Part shown: positions 56,460 to 64,000 of the stretch, piece after piece | Position numbering within the stretch: position 1 is the stretch's first letter | Layout: every line of letters begins with the position of its first letter | Assembly (NCBI GenBank): GCA_017456105.1 | Contig: JAFTKA010000011.1 | Span: forward strand, 1 to 64,000 | DNA: 64,000 nucleotides | Origin: Oscillospiraceae bacterium | Lineage (GTDB): Bacteria; Bacillota_A; Clostridia; Oscillospirales; Oscillospiraceae | Direction of reading: 5' to 3' | Position numbers and translations under genes: made by a program | Notes under the pieces: generated by a model | The model's database searches: none | Told to the model about the DNA's origin: nothing | What the model saw: the letters and a program-made list of their open reading frames with translations, nothing else

Positions 56460-56490
56460 GTGTAAACGTTTCACGAATTCCACATTGACT
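56460..56490 (+). promoter_or_regulatory. aspS promoter region with LacI/CcpA-like palindrome
   Basis: GTGTAAACGTTTCAC (56460-56474) is a near-palindrome centred on AAACGTTT, like the malQ operator. TTGACT follows at 56485-56490; the -10 is unclear (GAAAAT at 17-bp spacing). The ~55-nt leader to the ATG has no T-box features that I can find. Confidence 0.5.
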
Positions 56491-56546
56491 TTTTTTGCTT
56501 TTTATGAGAAAATAAATGCCATAAAATCGTAATAAGGAGAGAGCCT

Positions 56547-58328
56547 ATGCTGTTTCAATCCAGAACCCATAATTGCGGGGAACTGCGTCTTAGCGATGCA
56601 GGCAAAGAGGTTACTTTGGCCGGCTGGCTGGAGAACGTCCGCGAGGTGGGTGCCAATTTTGCTTTTTTAGTGCTGCGTGATTTCTACGGCACTACCCAGG
56701 TGGTGGTCCAGACCGAGGAAATGATGCAGATTATCAAGGGCCTGAACAAGGAGACCACTGTGCAGGTTACAGGCACAGTCTGCGAGCGTGAGAGCAAGAA
56801 CCCCAAGCTTGCCACCGGTGAGATCGAAGTGATCCCCACCGCCATCAAGGTGCTGGGCAAGTGTGTCCACAACGCTCTGCCCTTTGAGATCAACAAGAGC
56901 CGTGATGCCGACGAGAATGTCCGTCTGAAATACCGGTATTTGGATCTGCGGAATCCCGAGGTCAAGAAGAATATCATTCTTCGCTGCCAGGTGGTGGCTG
57001 ATATCCGCCGCCGTATGACCGAGAAGGGCTTTTTGGAGATCACCACACCCATTCTGACCGCATCTTCTCCCGAGGGTGCAAGAGACTACCTGGTTCCCGC
57101 CCGGAACCACCCCGGCAAGTTCTATGCTCTGCCCCAGGCACCCCAGCAGTTTAAGCAGCTGCTGATGACCTCCGGCTTTGACAAGTATTTCCAGATCGCA
57201 CCCTGCTTCCGTGATGAGGACGCCCGTGCCGACCGGACTCCCGGCGAGTTCTATCAGCTGGATATGGAAATGTCCTTTGCTACTCAGGAAGACGTACTCT
57301 CCACCTTGGAAGAGGTGCTGGGCCCTGTGTTCCAGACCTTCGGCAAGTATGAGCGGGTCTCCCCCTGGCCCTGGCGGCATATCCCCTTCAATGAGGCCAT
57401 GGAGCGTTACGGCTCCGATAAGCCCGACCTGCGAATCGATCTGGAGGTCCAGGATATCACCGCAGAGGTACAGGGCTGCGGCTTTGGTCCTTTCGAGAAT
57501 GCTACCGTTAAGGCTGTTGCGGTGGATAATTTTGCCGAGGGCCGCAAGTGGATCGATAAGCTGCTTGTTGACGTTGAGGTGCAGACCGGCAATAAGGCCT
57601 GCTGGGTCAAGGTGGACGAAAACGGCGAGTTGACCGGCGGTGTTTCCAAGTTCTTAGTAAACTGCAAGGACGCTTTGGTTTCCAGGCTGAACCTGAAGCC
57701 CGGCTCTTTCGTCTGCATGGCTGCCGGCAAGAAGGCCGCTGCCCAGAAGACCGCCGGCGTGATCCGCACCATGATGGGCAGACGTATTCCCGGCCACTTC
57801 GATGAGAATCAGTACGCTATGTGCTGGATCGTGGACTTCCCCATGTACGAGATGGGCGAGGAGTCCGGTGAGCTGGAGTTCTGCCATAACCCCTTCTCTA
57901 TGCCCCAGGGCGGTATGGAAGCTCTGCTGGCAGCTGAGGGCGATACCGAAAAGCTCCTGGCTATCAATGCCAACCAGTACGACCTGGTGGTCAACGGTTA
58001 TGAATCTGCCTCCGGTGCTGTGAGAAATCACGATCCCGAGATCATGGTGAAGGCATTCCAGATGGTAGGCTTGGGCGAGGAGGACGTAAAGTCCAAGTTC
58101 CCGGCCATGTACAACGCCTTCACCTACGGTGCTCCTCCCCACGCAGGTGCAGCCCCCGGCATTGACCGGATCGTGATGCTGCTGTGCGGTGAAGAGTCCA
58201 TTCGTGAGGTTATCACCTTCCCCATGAACAAGAACGCACAGGATCTGATGATGGACGCACCTACCACCGTTTCCCAGAAACAGCTGGACGATGTGCATAT
58301 CCTGATCAACGAATCCCATTTACAGTAA
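56547..58328 (+). CDS. aspS: Aspartate--tRNA ligase
   Basis: The 593-aa class II synthetase has an N-terminal OB-fold anticodon-binding domain (VTLAGWLENVREVGANFAFLVLRD region), motif 1/2 with FLEITTPILTASSPEGARDYLVPAR and APCFRDEDARADRTPGEFYQLD, the bacterial GAD insertion (residues ~280-410), and motif 3 near APPHAGAAPGIDRIVMLL. Length is typical of bacterial AspRS. Ends at a strong terminator; an ordinary housekeeping gene. Confidence 0.97.
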   Translation: MLFQSRTHNCGELRLSDAGKEVTLAGWLENVREVGANFAFLVLRDFYGTTQVVVQTEEMMQIIKGLNKETTVQVTGTVCERESKNPKLATGEIEVIPTAIKVLGKCVHNALPFEINKSRDADENVRLKYRYLDLRNPEVKKNIILRCQVVADIRRRMTEKGFLEITTPILTASSPEGARDYLVPARNHPGKFYALPQAPQQFKQLLMTSGFDKYFQIAPCFRDEDARADRTPGEFYQLDMEMSFATQEDVLSTLEEVLGPVFQTFGKYERVSPWPWRHIPFNEAMERYGSDKPDLRIDLEVQDITAEVQGCGFGPFENATVKAVAVDNFAEGRKWIDKLLVDVEVQTGNKACWVKVDENGELTGGVSKFLVNCKDALVSRLNLKPGSFVCMAAGKKAAAQKTAGVIRTMMGRRIPGHFDENQYAMCWIVDFPMYEMGEESGELEFCHNPFSMPQGGMEALLAAEGDTEKLLAINANQYDLVVNGYESASGAVRNHDPEIMVKAFQMVGLGEEDVKSKFPAMYNAFTYGAPPHAGAAPGIDRIVMLLCGEESIREVITFPMNKNAQDLMMDAPTTVSQKQLDDVHILINESHLQ

Positions 58329-58330
58329 TA

Positions 58331-58365
58331 AAAAAGAACTCCGACAATCGTCGGAGTTCTTTTTT
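58331..58365. terminator. Bidirectional terminator aspS/pot operon
   Basis: GAACTCCGAC-AATC-GTCGGAGTTC, 10-bp stem flanked by AAAAAA and TTTTTT. Convergent genes on both sides. Confidence 0.93.
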
Positions 58366-58367
58366 GC

Positions 58368-60275
58368 TTAATTTAGCCGGACTTTCAAGAACAGGTTTTC
58401 CACAAACCGGGTGGTTTCCTCCGGCAGGAAGCCGTAGCTTTCGCCCCGTTCCAGGGTTTCTGCGGGGGGATAGATCACTTCACTTTCTGCCAGGTATTCT
58501 TCCATATACTCGGTAGCACCCTCGATGGGAGAGCCGTAGCAGATATAGTCCATATTGGCACCGGAAATTTCCGGGTCGCACATAAAGTTAATGAAGGTCT
58601 CAGCCGCCTCTTTTTCCTGACAGCAGTCGGGGATACACATGGCGTCGATGAACAGATTGAACGCCTCATTTTCCGGCAGATAGAACCGCAAGTTTTCGTT
58701 ATTGTCCATCATCATCATGGCGTCGCCGGCGTAGTAGGGAGCGATCCAGGCGTTCTCTTCCTCCATCTTGGCGTAAACCTGATCCATCACGTACTGCTGG
58801 ACCAGCGGCCGCTGCTGGGCCAGCACATCGGCACAGGCCTGAAGCTCTGCTTCGTCGGTGGTGTTTACGCTGTAGCCCAGCTTGTACTGGGCAATGCCAA
58901 AGGCGTCCCGGGAGTTATCGAACATCAGGATCTGACCTTTGTACTTTTCATTCCACAGCAGATCCCAGCCGGTAACGTCCGCTTCGTCTACAAATTTAGA
59001 ATTGTAGATGATACCCACCGTACCCCAGGTGTAGGGAACGGAGTACTTGTTCTCCGGGTCATAGGCCTGATCCTTATAGGTAGCTATGACATTTTCATAG
59101 TTGGGAATGTTCTTAAAGTCCAGGGGAAGGAGCATATCCTCACTGATCATACGGGCGATCATATAGTCCGAGGGAATGATCACGTCCACCACCAAACCGC
59201 CGGTGGAGAGCTTCGAGTACAGCTCTTCATTGGAGGCATATTCGGAGTAGTTCACGTCGATGTGAGGATATCTTTGCTCAAACTCAGCGATCAGATCCAT
59301 GGTGCCATCACTGCCGTCGGCTATATTCTGACCCCAGTTCATCACGTTCAGGGTGATCTTGTCCTTGCCGCTTGTGGCGATCAGGAAAATGCTGCCAAAC
59401 AGCAATACCGCGGCACAGCAGACCGCAACAGACCGCTTGAAGATCCGCATACCCTTGGAGCTGACCTTGGCCTGACGGTCCTTTTTCTTCTTTTCGCCCC
59501 GCAGCTGCAGTAGGTTCATTGCTACCATCAGCACAAAGATCAGCAAAAACAGCAATGTAAACATGGCATAGACTTTGGGGTGAATGGGCTTTTTGGTAAA
59601 GGAGTAGATCTTGACAGGCAGCGTAACAAATTCAGAGCCCGTTACAAAGTAGCTGATCACGAAATCGTCCAGGCTCATGGTAAAGGCCATAATAGCACCG
59701 GCGATCATACCGGGCATGATCTCGTGGAGGGTTACCTTGAAAAATGCCTGTACCGGGGTGCAGCCCAGGTCCATGGCCGCGTCCTGCAGAGCCGGATTCA
59801 TCTGCCGGAGTTTCGGCATTACGTTCAAAATCACGTAGGGCAGATTAAAGGTAACGTGGGCGATCAGCAGTGTCCAGAAATTAAGACTCTGCTTCTGACC
59901 CAGCATTCCCGTGCCGATGAACACGAACAGCAGGGAAAGGGAAATACCCGTAACAATGTCGGGGTTGGTCATGGGAATGTTGGTCAGACTCATGACAGCC
60001 TTCCGCATACGGGGTCTTAAGTTGTGGATACCCACCGCTGCGAACGTACCGAAGGCGGTGGCGATAGCGGTGGATAAAATGGCAATGAGCAGGGAGTTGC
60101 CCAAAAGTGCCAAAAGGTCGCTGTCCCGAAACAGCTCTTTGTACTGGTCTAAGGTGAAGCCCTCAAAAATAGCAAGATTCTTGCCGGTATTGAAGGAGGC
60201 CAGAATCAGCACCAGCATGGGGATATACAGGAAAATGAAGATCAGCACGGTGAAAATGCGGTTTGTCTTTCTCAT
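58368..60275 (-). CDS. Fused spermidine/putrescine ABC transporter permease and binding protein (PotC-PotD)
   Basis: The 635-aa protein starts with a PotC-like permease (residues ~1-265, about six membrane helices, EAA loop AAMDLGCTPVQAFFKVTLHEIMPGM compressed around DLGCTPVQAFFKVTL). A basic linker follows (RGEKKKKDRQAKVSSKG), a further membrane helix (~286-305), then a PotD-like extracellular domain (LNVMNWGQNIADG, YPHIDVNYSEYASNEELYSKL, VPYTWGTVGIIYN, GYGS-like YGSPIEGA). The binding domain is thus tied to the membrane instead of being a lipoprotein. Overlaps potB by 4 bp. Confidence 0.93.
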   Translation of the reverse strand: MRKTNRIFTVLIFIFLYIPMLVLILASFNTGKNLAIFEGFTLDQYKELFRDSDLLALLGNSLLIAILSTAIATAFGTFAAVGIHNLRPRMRKAVMSLTNIPMTNPDIVTGISLSLLFVFIGTGMLGQKQSLNFWTLLIAHVTFNLPYVILNVMPKLRQMNPALQDAAMDLGCTPVQAFFKVTLHEIMPGMIAGAIMAFTMSLDDFVISYFVTGSEFVTLPVKIYSFTKKPIHPKVYAMFTLLFLLIFVLMVAMNLLQLRGEKKKKDRQAKVSSKGMRIFKRSVAVCCAAVLLFGSIFLIATSGKDKITLNVMNWGQNIADGSDGTMDLIAEFEQRYPHIDVNYSEYASNEELYSKLSTGGLVVDVIIPSDYMIARMISEDMLLPLDFKNIPNYENVIATYKDQAYDPENKYSVPYTWGTVGIIYNSKFVDEADVTGWDLLWNEKYKGQILMFDNSRDAFGIAQYKLGYSVNTTDEAELQACADVLAQQRPLVQQYVMDQVYAKMEEENAWIAPYYAGDAMMMMDNNENLRFYLPENEAFNLFIDAMCIPDCCQEKEAAETFINFMCDPEISGANMDYICYGSPIEGATEYMEEYLAESEVIYPPAETLERGESYGFLPEETTRFVENLFLKVRLN

Positions 60276-61093
60276 ACCACCACACCGCCTTCCTCGTCAG
60301 AGCCGAAGCGGTTCATAATGCCGGTGCAGACGAATACCAGGATCATCAGCACCAGGCTCAGTGCCGCACCCAAATTGGGATTGCCTGCGGACTTAAACTG
60401 CCGCTCGATCACGTCGCCGATCAGCAAAGTGTCGGTGCCACCCAGCTTTTGGGAGATATAGAAGGTGGAGACGGCCGGCACAAAGACCATGGTGATGCCG
60501 GAGAGGATTCCGGGCATACTCAGGGGCAATACTACCTTGGAAAAGACCTGCTTGGGCGTGCAGCCCAGGTCCTCGGCAGCTTCAATGAGGCGACCATCGA
60601 TCTTCACGATAATGGCATAAAGCGGCAGGATCATATAGGGCAGGTAGTTATAGACCATACCCAAAATCACCGCACCGGGCGTGCCGATCATTTTCAAAGG
60701 TGCAATCCCGAAAAGACCCAAAAACTGGTTAATAATGCCATTGGTTTCCAAAAGGCCTACCCAGGCCAGGGTGCGGAGCAGAAAGCTCATGCACATGGGG
60801 AGCATCACCAGCATATACAGGATCTTTTGGGTGGTGGGTTTGCGATGGGCGATGAAGTAGGCGACCGGGTATCCCAGAATCAGACAGATCAGTGCGGAAA
60901 CAAGAGAAAACCACACCGACGTGCCCAAGGTGGGAAGAAACAGACCAAGCTCCCGGATATTCCGCAAGGTGAACACACCGGTGTCCGGGTCAGTCAATGC
61001 ATAGTAGCCCACAACACCCAAGGGGATCAGGGTGAACAGCAGCATCCACAGAATATAGGGAGTGCTGAGCAGTACGGACTTACTCTTCTTCAT
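60272..61093 (-). CDS. potB: Spermidine/putrescine ABC transporter permease
   Basis: The 273-aa permease has about six hydrophobic helices and the EAA motif [19 protein letters not shown] (interaction with PotA). It begins [26 protein letters not shown]. It overlaps potA by 14 bp and the PotC-PotD gene by 4 bp. Confidence 0.93.
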   Translation of the reverse strand: MKKSKSVLLSTPYILWMLLFTLIPLGVVGYYALTDPDTGVFTLRNIRELGLFLPTLGTSVWFSLVSALICLILGYPVAYFIAHRKPTTQKILYMLVMLPMCMSFLLRTLAWVGLLETNGIINQFLGLFGIAPLKMIGTPGAVILGMVYNYLPYMILPLYAIIVKIDGRLIEAAEDLGCTPKQVFSKVVLPLSMPGILSGITMVFVPAVSTFYISQKLGGTDTLLIGDVIERQFKSAGNPNLGAALSLVLMILVFVCTGIMNRFGSDEEGGVVV

Positions 61094-62201
61094 CTTCGGC
61101 GTCCTCCGTCAGCTCGTCATACTCGGCAGAGTAGGAGCTGTAATCACCGAACAGGCCGGAATACTCGCTCTTGTGCATTACGTGGATATCCTCCGGATTC
61201 AACCGGATTCCAACCTCCGCACCTACGCTCTGGTGGTCGGTGGTTTGGATCAGCCACTTAAAGCCCTTGAAGTCCACGATAATATCGTAGTTAAGACCCT
61301 TAAAGGTTACGCTGGTAACCGTGCCGGTCAGATGGCCTTTTTCCACAGGCACGAAATCAATGTCCTCAGGACGGATAACCACGTCCACCGGCTCATTGGG
61401 TTCAAAGCCTGCGTCCAGACACTTGAAGGTCCGGCCGAAGAACTTGACCTTGTAGTCTTCGATCATGGTGCCGTCGAGAATGTTACTCTCACCGATAAAG
61501 TCGGCCACAAAGGCGTTCTTCGGCTCGTTATAAATATCCTCGGGTCTGCCGATCTGCTGAATACGGCCCTTGTCCATAACCACAACTGTGTCGGACATGG
61601 AAAGTGCCTCTTCCTGATCGTGGGTAACGTAAATAAAGGTAATGCCCATGGCCTGCTGGATCCGCTTGAGTTCATTCTGCATATCTTTTCTCAGACGCAG
61701 ATCCAGAGCCGCCAAAGGCTCGTCCAATAAAAGCACCTTGGGGCGATTAACCAGTGCTCTGGCTATGGCAACACGCTGCTGCTGGCCACCGGAAAGAGAG
61801 TCGATATGGCGGTGGGCAAAGCCCTGCAGACCGACAACCTCCAGCATCTCGTTGACCCGTTGGCTGATCTCGGCCTTGGGCAGCTTCGCAACGTTCAGAC
61901 CGAATGCGATGTTGTCATACACATTCAGATGGGGAAACAATGCGTAACGCTGAAAGACCGTATTGATCTGCCGTTTATAGGGGGGCATATCGTTGATGCA
62001 CTTGCCGTCAAAAAGCACCCTGCCGGAAGTGGGGGTCAAAAAGCCTCCAATAATACGCAGAGTGGTGGTTTTACCACAGCCGGAAGGGCCCAGCAGTGTG
62101 AGAAATTCGTGATCATTAAAGTAGAGATTGATACCGTCAAGTACCTGTTCCCCGTCGAACTCCATGGTAAGATCCTGGAGTCTGATGAGTTCCTTGGACA
62201 T
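61080..62201 (-). CDS. potA: Spermidine/putrescine ABC transporter ATP-binding protein
   Basis: The 373-aa ATPase has Walker [10 protein letters not shown], the Q-loop, signature [15 protein letters not shown], Walker [13 protein letters not shown] and switch VTHDQEEAL, followed by a TOBE-type C-terminal domain ([11 protein letters not shown]) and an acidic tail ([12 protein letters not shown]). It energises polyamine import. The start at 62201 follows GGGGGAGG. First gene of potA-potB-potCD. Confidence 0.95.
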   Translation of the reverse strand: MSKELIRLQDLTMEFDGEQVLDGINLYFNDHEFLTLLGPSGCGKTTTLRIIGGFLTPTSGRVLFDGKCINDMPPYKRQINTVFQRYALFPHLNVYDNIAFGLNVAKLPKAEISQRVNEMLEVVGLQGFAHRHIDSLSGGQQQRVAIARALVNRPKVLLLDEPLAALDLRLRKDMQNELKRIQQAMGITFIYVTHDQEEALSMSDTVVVMDKGRIQQIGRPEDIYNEPKNAFVADFIGESNILDGTMIEDYKVKFFGRTFKCLDAGFEPNEPVDVVIRPEDIDFVPVEKGHLTGTVTSVTFKGLNYDIIVDFKGFKWLIQTTDHQSVGAEVGIRLNPEDIHVMHKSEYSGLFGDYSSYSAEYDELTEDAEDEEE

Positions 62202-62252
62202 TATCCTCCCCCGTTTCTTTCTTAAAAATTTCGCCATTTTCAGACACTATAA

Positions 62253-62281
62253 GATATACAGCAAAAGCACTCTTTTGTCAA
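62253..62281 (-). promoter_or_regulatory. Promoter of the pot operon
   Basis: On the minus strand TTGACA (62281-62276), a 17-bp spacer and TATATC (62258-62253). Confidence 0.7.
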
Positions 62282-62306
62282 TGAATTTTTAATTTTACAA
62301 AAAATG

Positions 62307-62334
62307 GTTTAACCCCCGAAAAACTGGGAATACT
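62307..62334 (+). promoter_or_regulatory. Forespore (SigF/SigG)-type promoter
   Basis: GTTTA (62307-62311), a 14-bp spacer and GGGAATACT (62326-62334). The -10 fits the SigF pattern GGnnAnAnT exactly and the -35 fits GYATA at four of five positions. No good SigA -10 lies nearby. It is 21 bp before the spoIIQ-like ATG. Confidence 0.6.
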
Positions 62335-62355
62335 GGACTTCGGAGGTGCTTAAAA

Positions 62356-63015
62356 ATGAGCAAACGAAAATTCAGTGCAAAGATGAACGGTAAGGGCTAC
62401 TACATAGCCCTGATCCTGTGTGCCGTCGCCATCGGGATCACCGGCTATTTGTACTACCGAAACGCAGACAATGACGCCCAAATGAGCAATGACCCTGTGG
62501 ACGTAGTGGCAACGGACGGCTTGGAGGCCGTGGCTACCCAGCCGGGTACTACCACACCTGATGCTACCACCGACGCTACCGAGCCAAAGCCCACAGAAAA
62601 GTCCTTGAAGACTGCTGCTCCCGTGGCAGGTGAGACTGTGGCGGAGTACGCTATGGACTGCCTGAGCTATAATGCAACCACCCGGGACTGGCGTGTCCAC
62701 AACGGCATCGACATTGCCGCCGAGGCAGGCACACCGGTTATGGCAGCGGCCGCCGGCGAGGTCTACACCGTCTACGATGACGACACCATGGGCAAGACCG
62801 TGGTGATCCGCCATGCGGGCGGCTACACCACCCGTTACGCCAGCCTTGGAGACGACGTGGCGGTGGAGCCCGGCAAGACCGTTGCCCTGGGCGAGAAGAT
62901 CGGCACGGTGGGACAGAGTGCGTTGATGGAGACCGCTTTAGGCGACCACCTGCATTTCTCTGTTACTCTGAACGACAAGACCATCGATCCTGCCAAATTC
63001 CTGGCGGGGGAATAA
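62356..63015 (+). CDS. M23-family peptidase, SpoIIQ-like
   Basis: The 219-aa protein has a short basic N-terminus, one membrane helix (residues ~15-35), a Thr/Pro linker and a LytM/M23 domain (residues ~115-215): WRVHNGIDIAAEAGTPVMAA (HxxxD), VVIRHAGGYTTRYASLGD, GDHLHFSV (HxH). Size, topology and the forespore-type promoter match SpoIIQ, which joins SpoIIIAH across the two forespore membranes. In clostridia SpoIIQ keeps the zinc ligands, as here. A vegetative M23 cell-wall peptidase is the alternative. Confidence 0.78.
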   Translation: MSKRKFSAKMNGKGYYIALILCAVAIGITGYLYYRNADNDAQMSNDPVDVVATDGLEAVATQPGTTTPDATTDATEPKPTEKSLKTAAPVAGETVAEYAMDCLSYNATTRDWRVHNGIDIAAEAGTPVMAAAAGEVYTVYDDDTMGKTVVIRHAGGYTTRYASLGDDVAVEPGKTVALGEKIGTVGQSALMETALGDHLHFSVTLNDKTIDPAKFLAGE

Positions 63016-63020
63016 AAGGC

Positions 63021-63049
63021 CCGGGCCTGCATTCGCAGGCCCGGTTTTC
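63021..63049 (+). terminator. Terminator of the SpoIIQ-like gene
   Basis: CCGGGCCTGC-ATTC-GCAGGCCCGG then TTTTCT. Confidence 0.9.
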
Positions 63050-63052
63050 TAT

Positions 63053-63077
63053 GTAGGGGCGATTCACGAATTGCCCG
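63053..63077. repeat. GGGCGATTCACGAATTGCCC palindrome
   Basis: Sixth copy of the GGGCGATTC family, with one mismatch, directly after the terminator. Confidence 0.65.
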
Positions 63078-63095
63078 AAAAAGCCTTGCTACACC

Positions 63096-63124
63096 TTGAT
63101 TTTTTCCTGTTTTTCCCATATAAT
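63096..63124 (+). promoter_or_regulatory. Promoter of the lipoprotein gene
   Basis: TTGATT (63096-63101), a 17-bp spacer and TATAAT (63119-63124), 47 bp before the ATG. Confidence 0.75.
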
Positions 63125-63171
63125 TTTATTAGTAGGATTCCACCCCCCCGCCCTCAGAAGGAGGACTTTCT

Positions 63172-64000
63172 ATGAAAAAATTATTGAGCATTCTATTGAT
63201 AGCAGTGCTGACCTTGTCGATTGTCGGCTGTACCGAAACAGAAACAGAAACAGAGGAGATCGTCCTGCCGCCCACACGCTATAGTTCAAGCGGGGGAGGA
63301 CTTGTGGACTGGGCCACCCTTGATGTTGCTGACTTTTACGCCGATGCCGAGGTAGTGGCCCGGGTAAAAGTTGGCAACTGGCTCTGGGAAGATCGGGAAC
63401 GGAGCAGCACATATTTTGAAGCCCAGGCCCTGGAATGTTATAAAGGATCCATTCCGGAGAATTTCACACTGAGGCAATACGGGACATCCGAGCATACGTC
63501 CTATGGACAGATCTATACCTACGGGAACGAGAAGATCCTCTTTATGTCGAAAGCCGCACCGGGCCTATCACCCTATAAGGACACCTATGGCTGCGGAGAT
63601 ATATCGGCTATGGTGGTCGCCTATGACAATGCCGGCAGACGGCATATCATTGTGCCTCACCCCTTCGTGGCAGAATCCGTTACCCGCACCACACCTATGA
63701 CAGAAATTCCTGCTTCCGAGGTCAGGCAGAATGCTGTAAAAGATGACCCGCTTTTAGGAGAGGGAGCCTATGAAGCTTCCGGAGTGTTCTCTGAAGAGGA
63801 CATCAAGCTGTTCTTTGCCAGTTTGGAACAGGGGAAGACCGCAGTCAGACGCAAAAAAGAAACGGGTGTGCTGCCGCTTACCAGATTTGCAAGAGCAGGT
63901 GAATCCGGTTGGTGGAGCGAAGAGGATACTTTCGAAGCACTTTATGCACAGGCAGATGTGGTAGTCCGCTTGGTCGTGGGCGACTGGCTGGGAGAGGATA
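63172..64000 (+). CDS. Lipoprotein with a repeated domain, cut by the window edge
   Basis: The frame is open from ATG 63172 (AGAAGGAGG upstream) to the right edge, at least 276 codons. A signal peptide with lipobox IVGC (Cys20) is followed by the repetitive TETETETE. Residues ~50-77 (LDVADFYADAEVVARVKVGN plus WLWED) recur near residues ~251-274 (FEALYAQADVVVRLVVGDWL plus GED), so the protein consists of at least two copies of a ~200-residue domain. I recognise no family. It is probably anchored to the outer face of the membrane by Lgt. Confidence 0.8.
   Translation, partial: MKKLLSILLIAVLTLSIVGCTETETETEEIVLPPTRYSSSGGGLVDWATLDVADFYADAEVVARVKVGNWLWEDRERSSTYFEAQALECYKGSIPENFTLRQYGTSEHTSYGQIYTYGNEKILFMSKAAPGLSPYKDTYGCGDISAMVVAYDNAGRRHIIVPHPFVAESVTRTTPMTEIPASEVRQNAVKDDPLLGEGAYEASGVFSEEDIKLFFASLEQGKTAVRRKKETGVLPLTRFARAGESGWWSEEDTFEALYAQADVVVRLVVGDWLGED

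Noticed and set aside
56332..56546. T-box leader before aspS
   Set aside because: No T-box consensus (AGGGTGGNACCGCG-like) or antiterminator/terminator pair is visible in the 215 bp before the gene.

Overview
The window looks like chromosomal DNA of an anaerobic, probably endospore-forming member of the Bacillota (class Clostridia, possibly Oscillospirales). Evidence: about 55% GC by eye, strong AGGAGG-type ribosome binding sites, TTGACA/TATAAT promoters, stage II sporulation genes (spoIIE and a spoIIQ-like peptidase), a collagen-like exosporium-type protein, rubrerythrin, and Gram-positive riboswitches. It is gene-dense. Most genes sit in short operons whose coding regions overlap by 1-14 bases. 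Intergenic spaces carry intrinsic terminators and three families of small palindromic dispersed repeats. No rRNA, CRISPR array, insertion sequence or phage structural gene is visible.

Layout. 1-320: tRNA-Val(CAC) with a 40-bp duplication of its 3' end. 319-4520: PHP histidinol-phosphatase, sfsA, a HAD nucleotidase, rsmA (ksgA) and a YabE-like 3D-domain protein. 5050-7860: a tetrahydrofolate (THF)-riboswitch-controlled operon with folT, folC, a histidine-rich metal-binding protein and a CooT-type nickel-binding protein. 8050-13480: a PfkB sugar kinase, then lgt with a paired M16 peptidase operon and a membrane protein. 13600-16520: an XRE-TPR regulator, a DD-carboxypeptidase and a ferredoxin-type aldo/keto reductase. 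16600-18345: rubrerythrin, TspO, a small Cys-rich winged-helix protein and a probable unassigned structured RNA. 18415-24240: SpoIIE, then CYTH, exonuclease and aminotransferase genes, then a CapA-like protein.

24350-32550: a tail-anchored acidic peptide coupled to gluQ, a nucleotidyltransferase, a GH2 glycosidase with an MFS transporter, and a P-type cation ATPase under a yybP-ykoY (manganese) riboswitch. 32725-36670: the maltodextrin/glycogen pair malQ-glgP, with a LacI/CcpA-like operator over the promoter. 36790-40140: a metal-binding DUF2284 protein with a low-molecular-weight phosphatase, a GNAT acetyltransferase and the collagen-like protein. 40330-45400: thioesterase, KtrB, KtrA, a large cytoplasmic protein joining a ParB-like fold to a Bmp/PnrA-type nucleoside-binding domain, and a metallophosphoesterase. 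This last operon is the best candidate for an undescribed system.

45570-49170: MmgE/PrpD and an opine-dehydrogenase-like protein, divergent from a LysR regulator. 49230-53540: a SEDS glycosyltransferase, M18 aminopeptidase, coaE and the threonylcarbamoyl-AMP synthase gene. 53750-58330: trmL-pgk-tpiA and aspS. 58370-62200: the polyamine transporter potA-potB-potCD, with permease and binding protein fused. 62300-64000: a SpoIIQ-like peptidase behind a forespore-type promoter, and a lipoprotein with a duplicated domain that runs off the right edge.

All functional names come from reading motifs and remembered family features; no database search was run.
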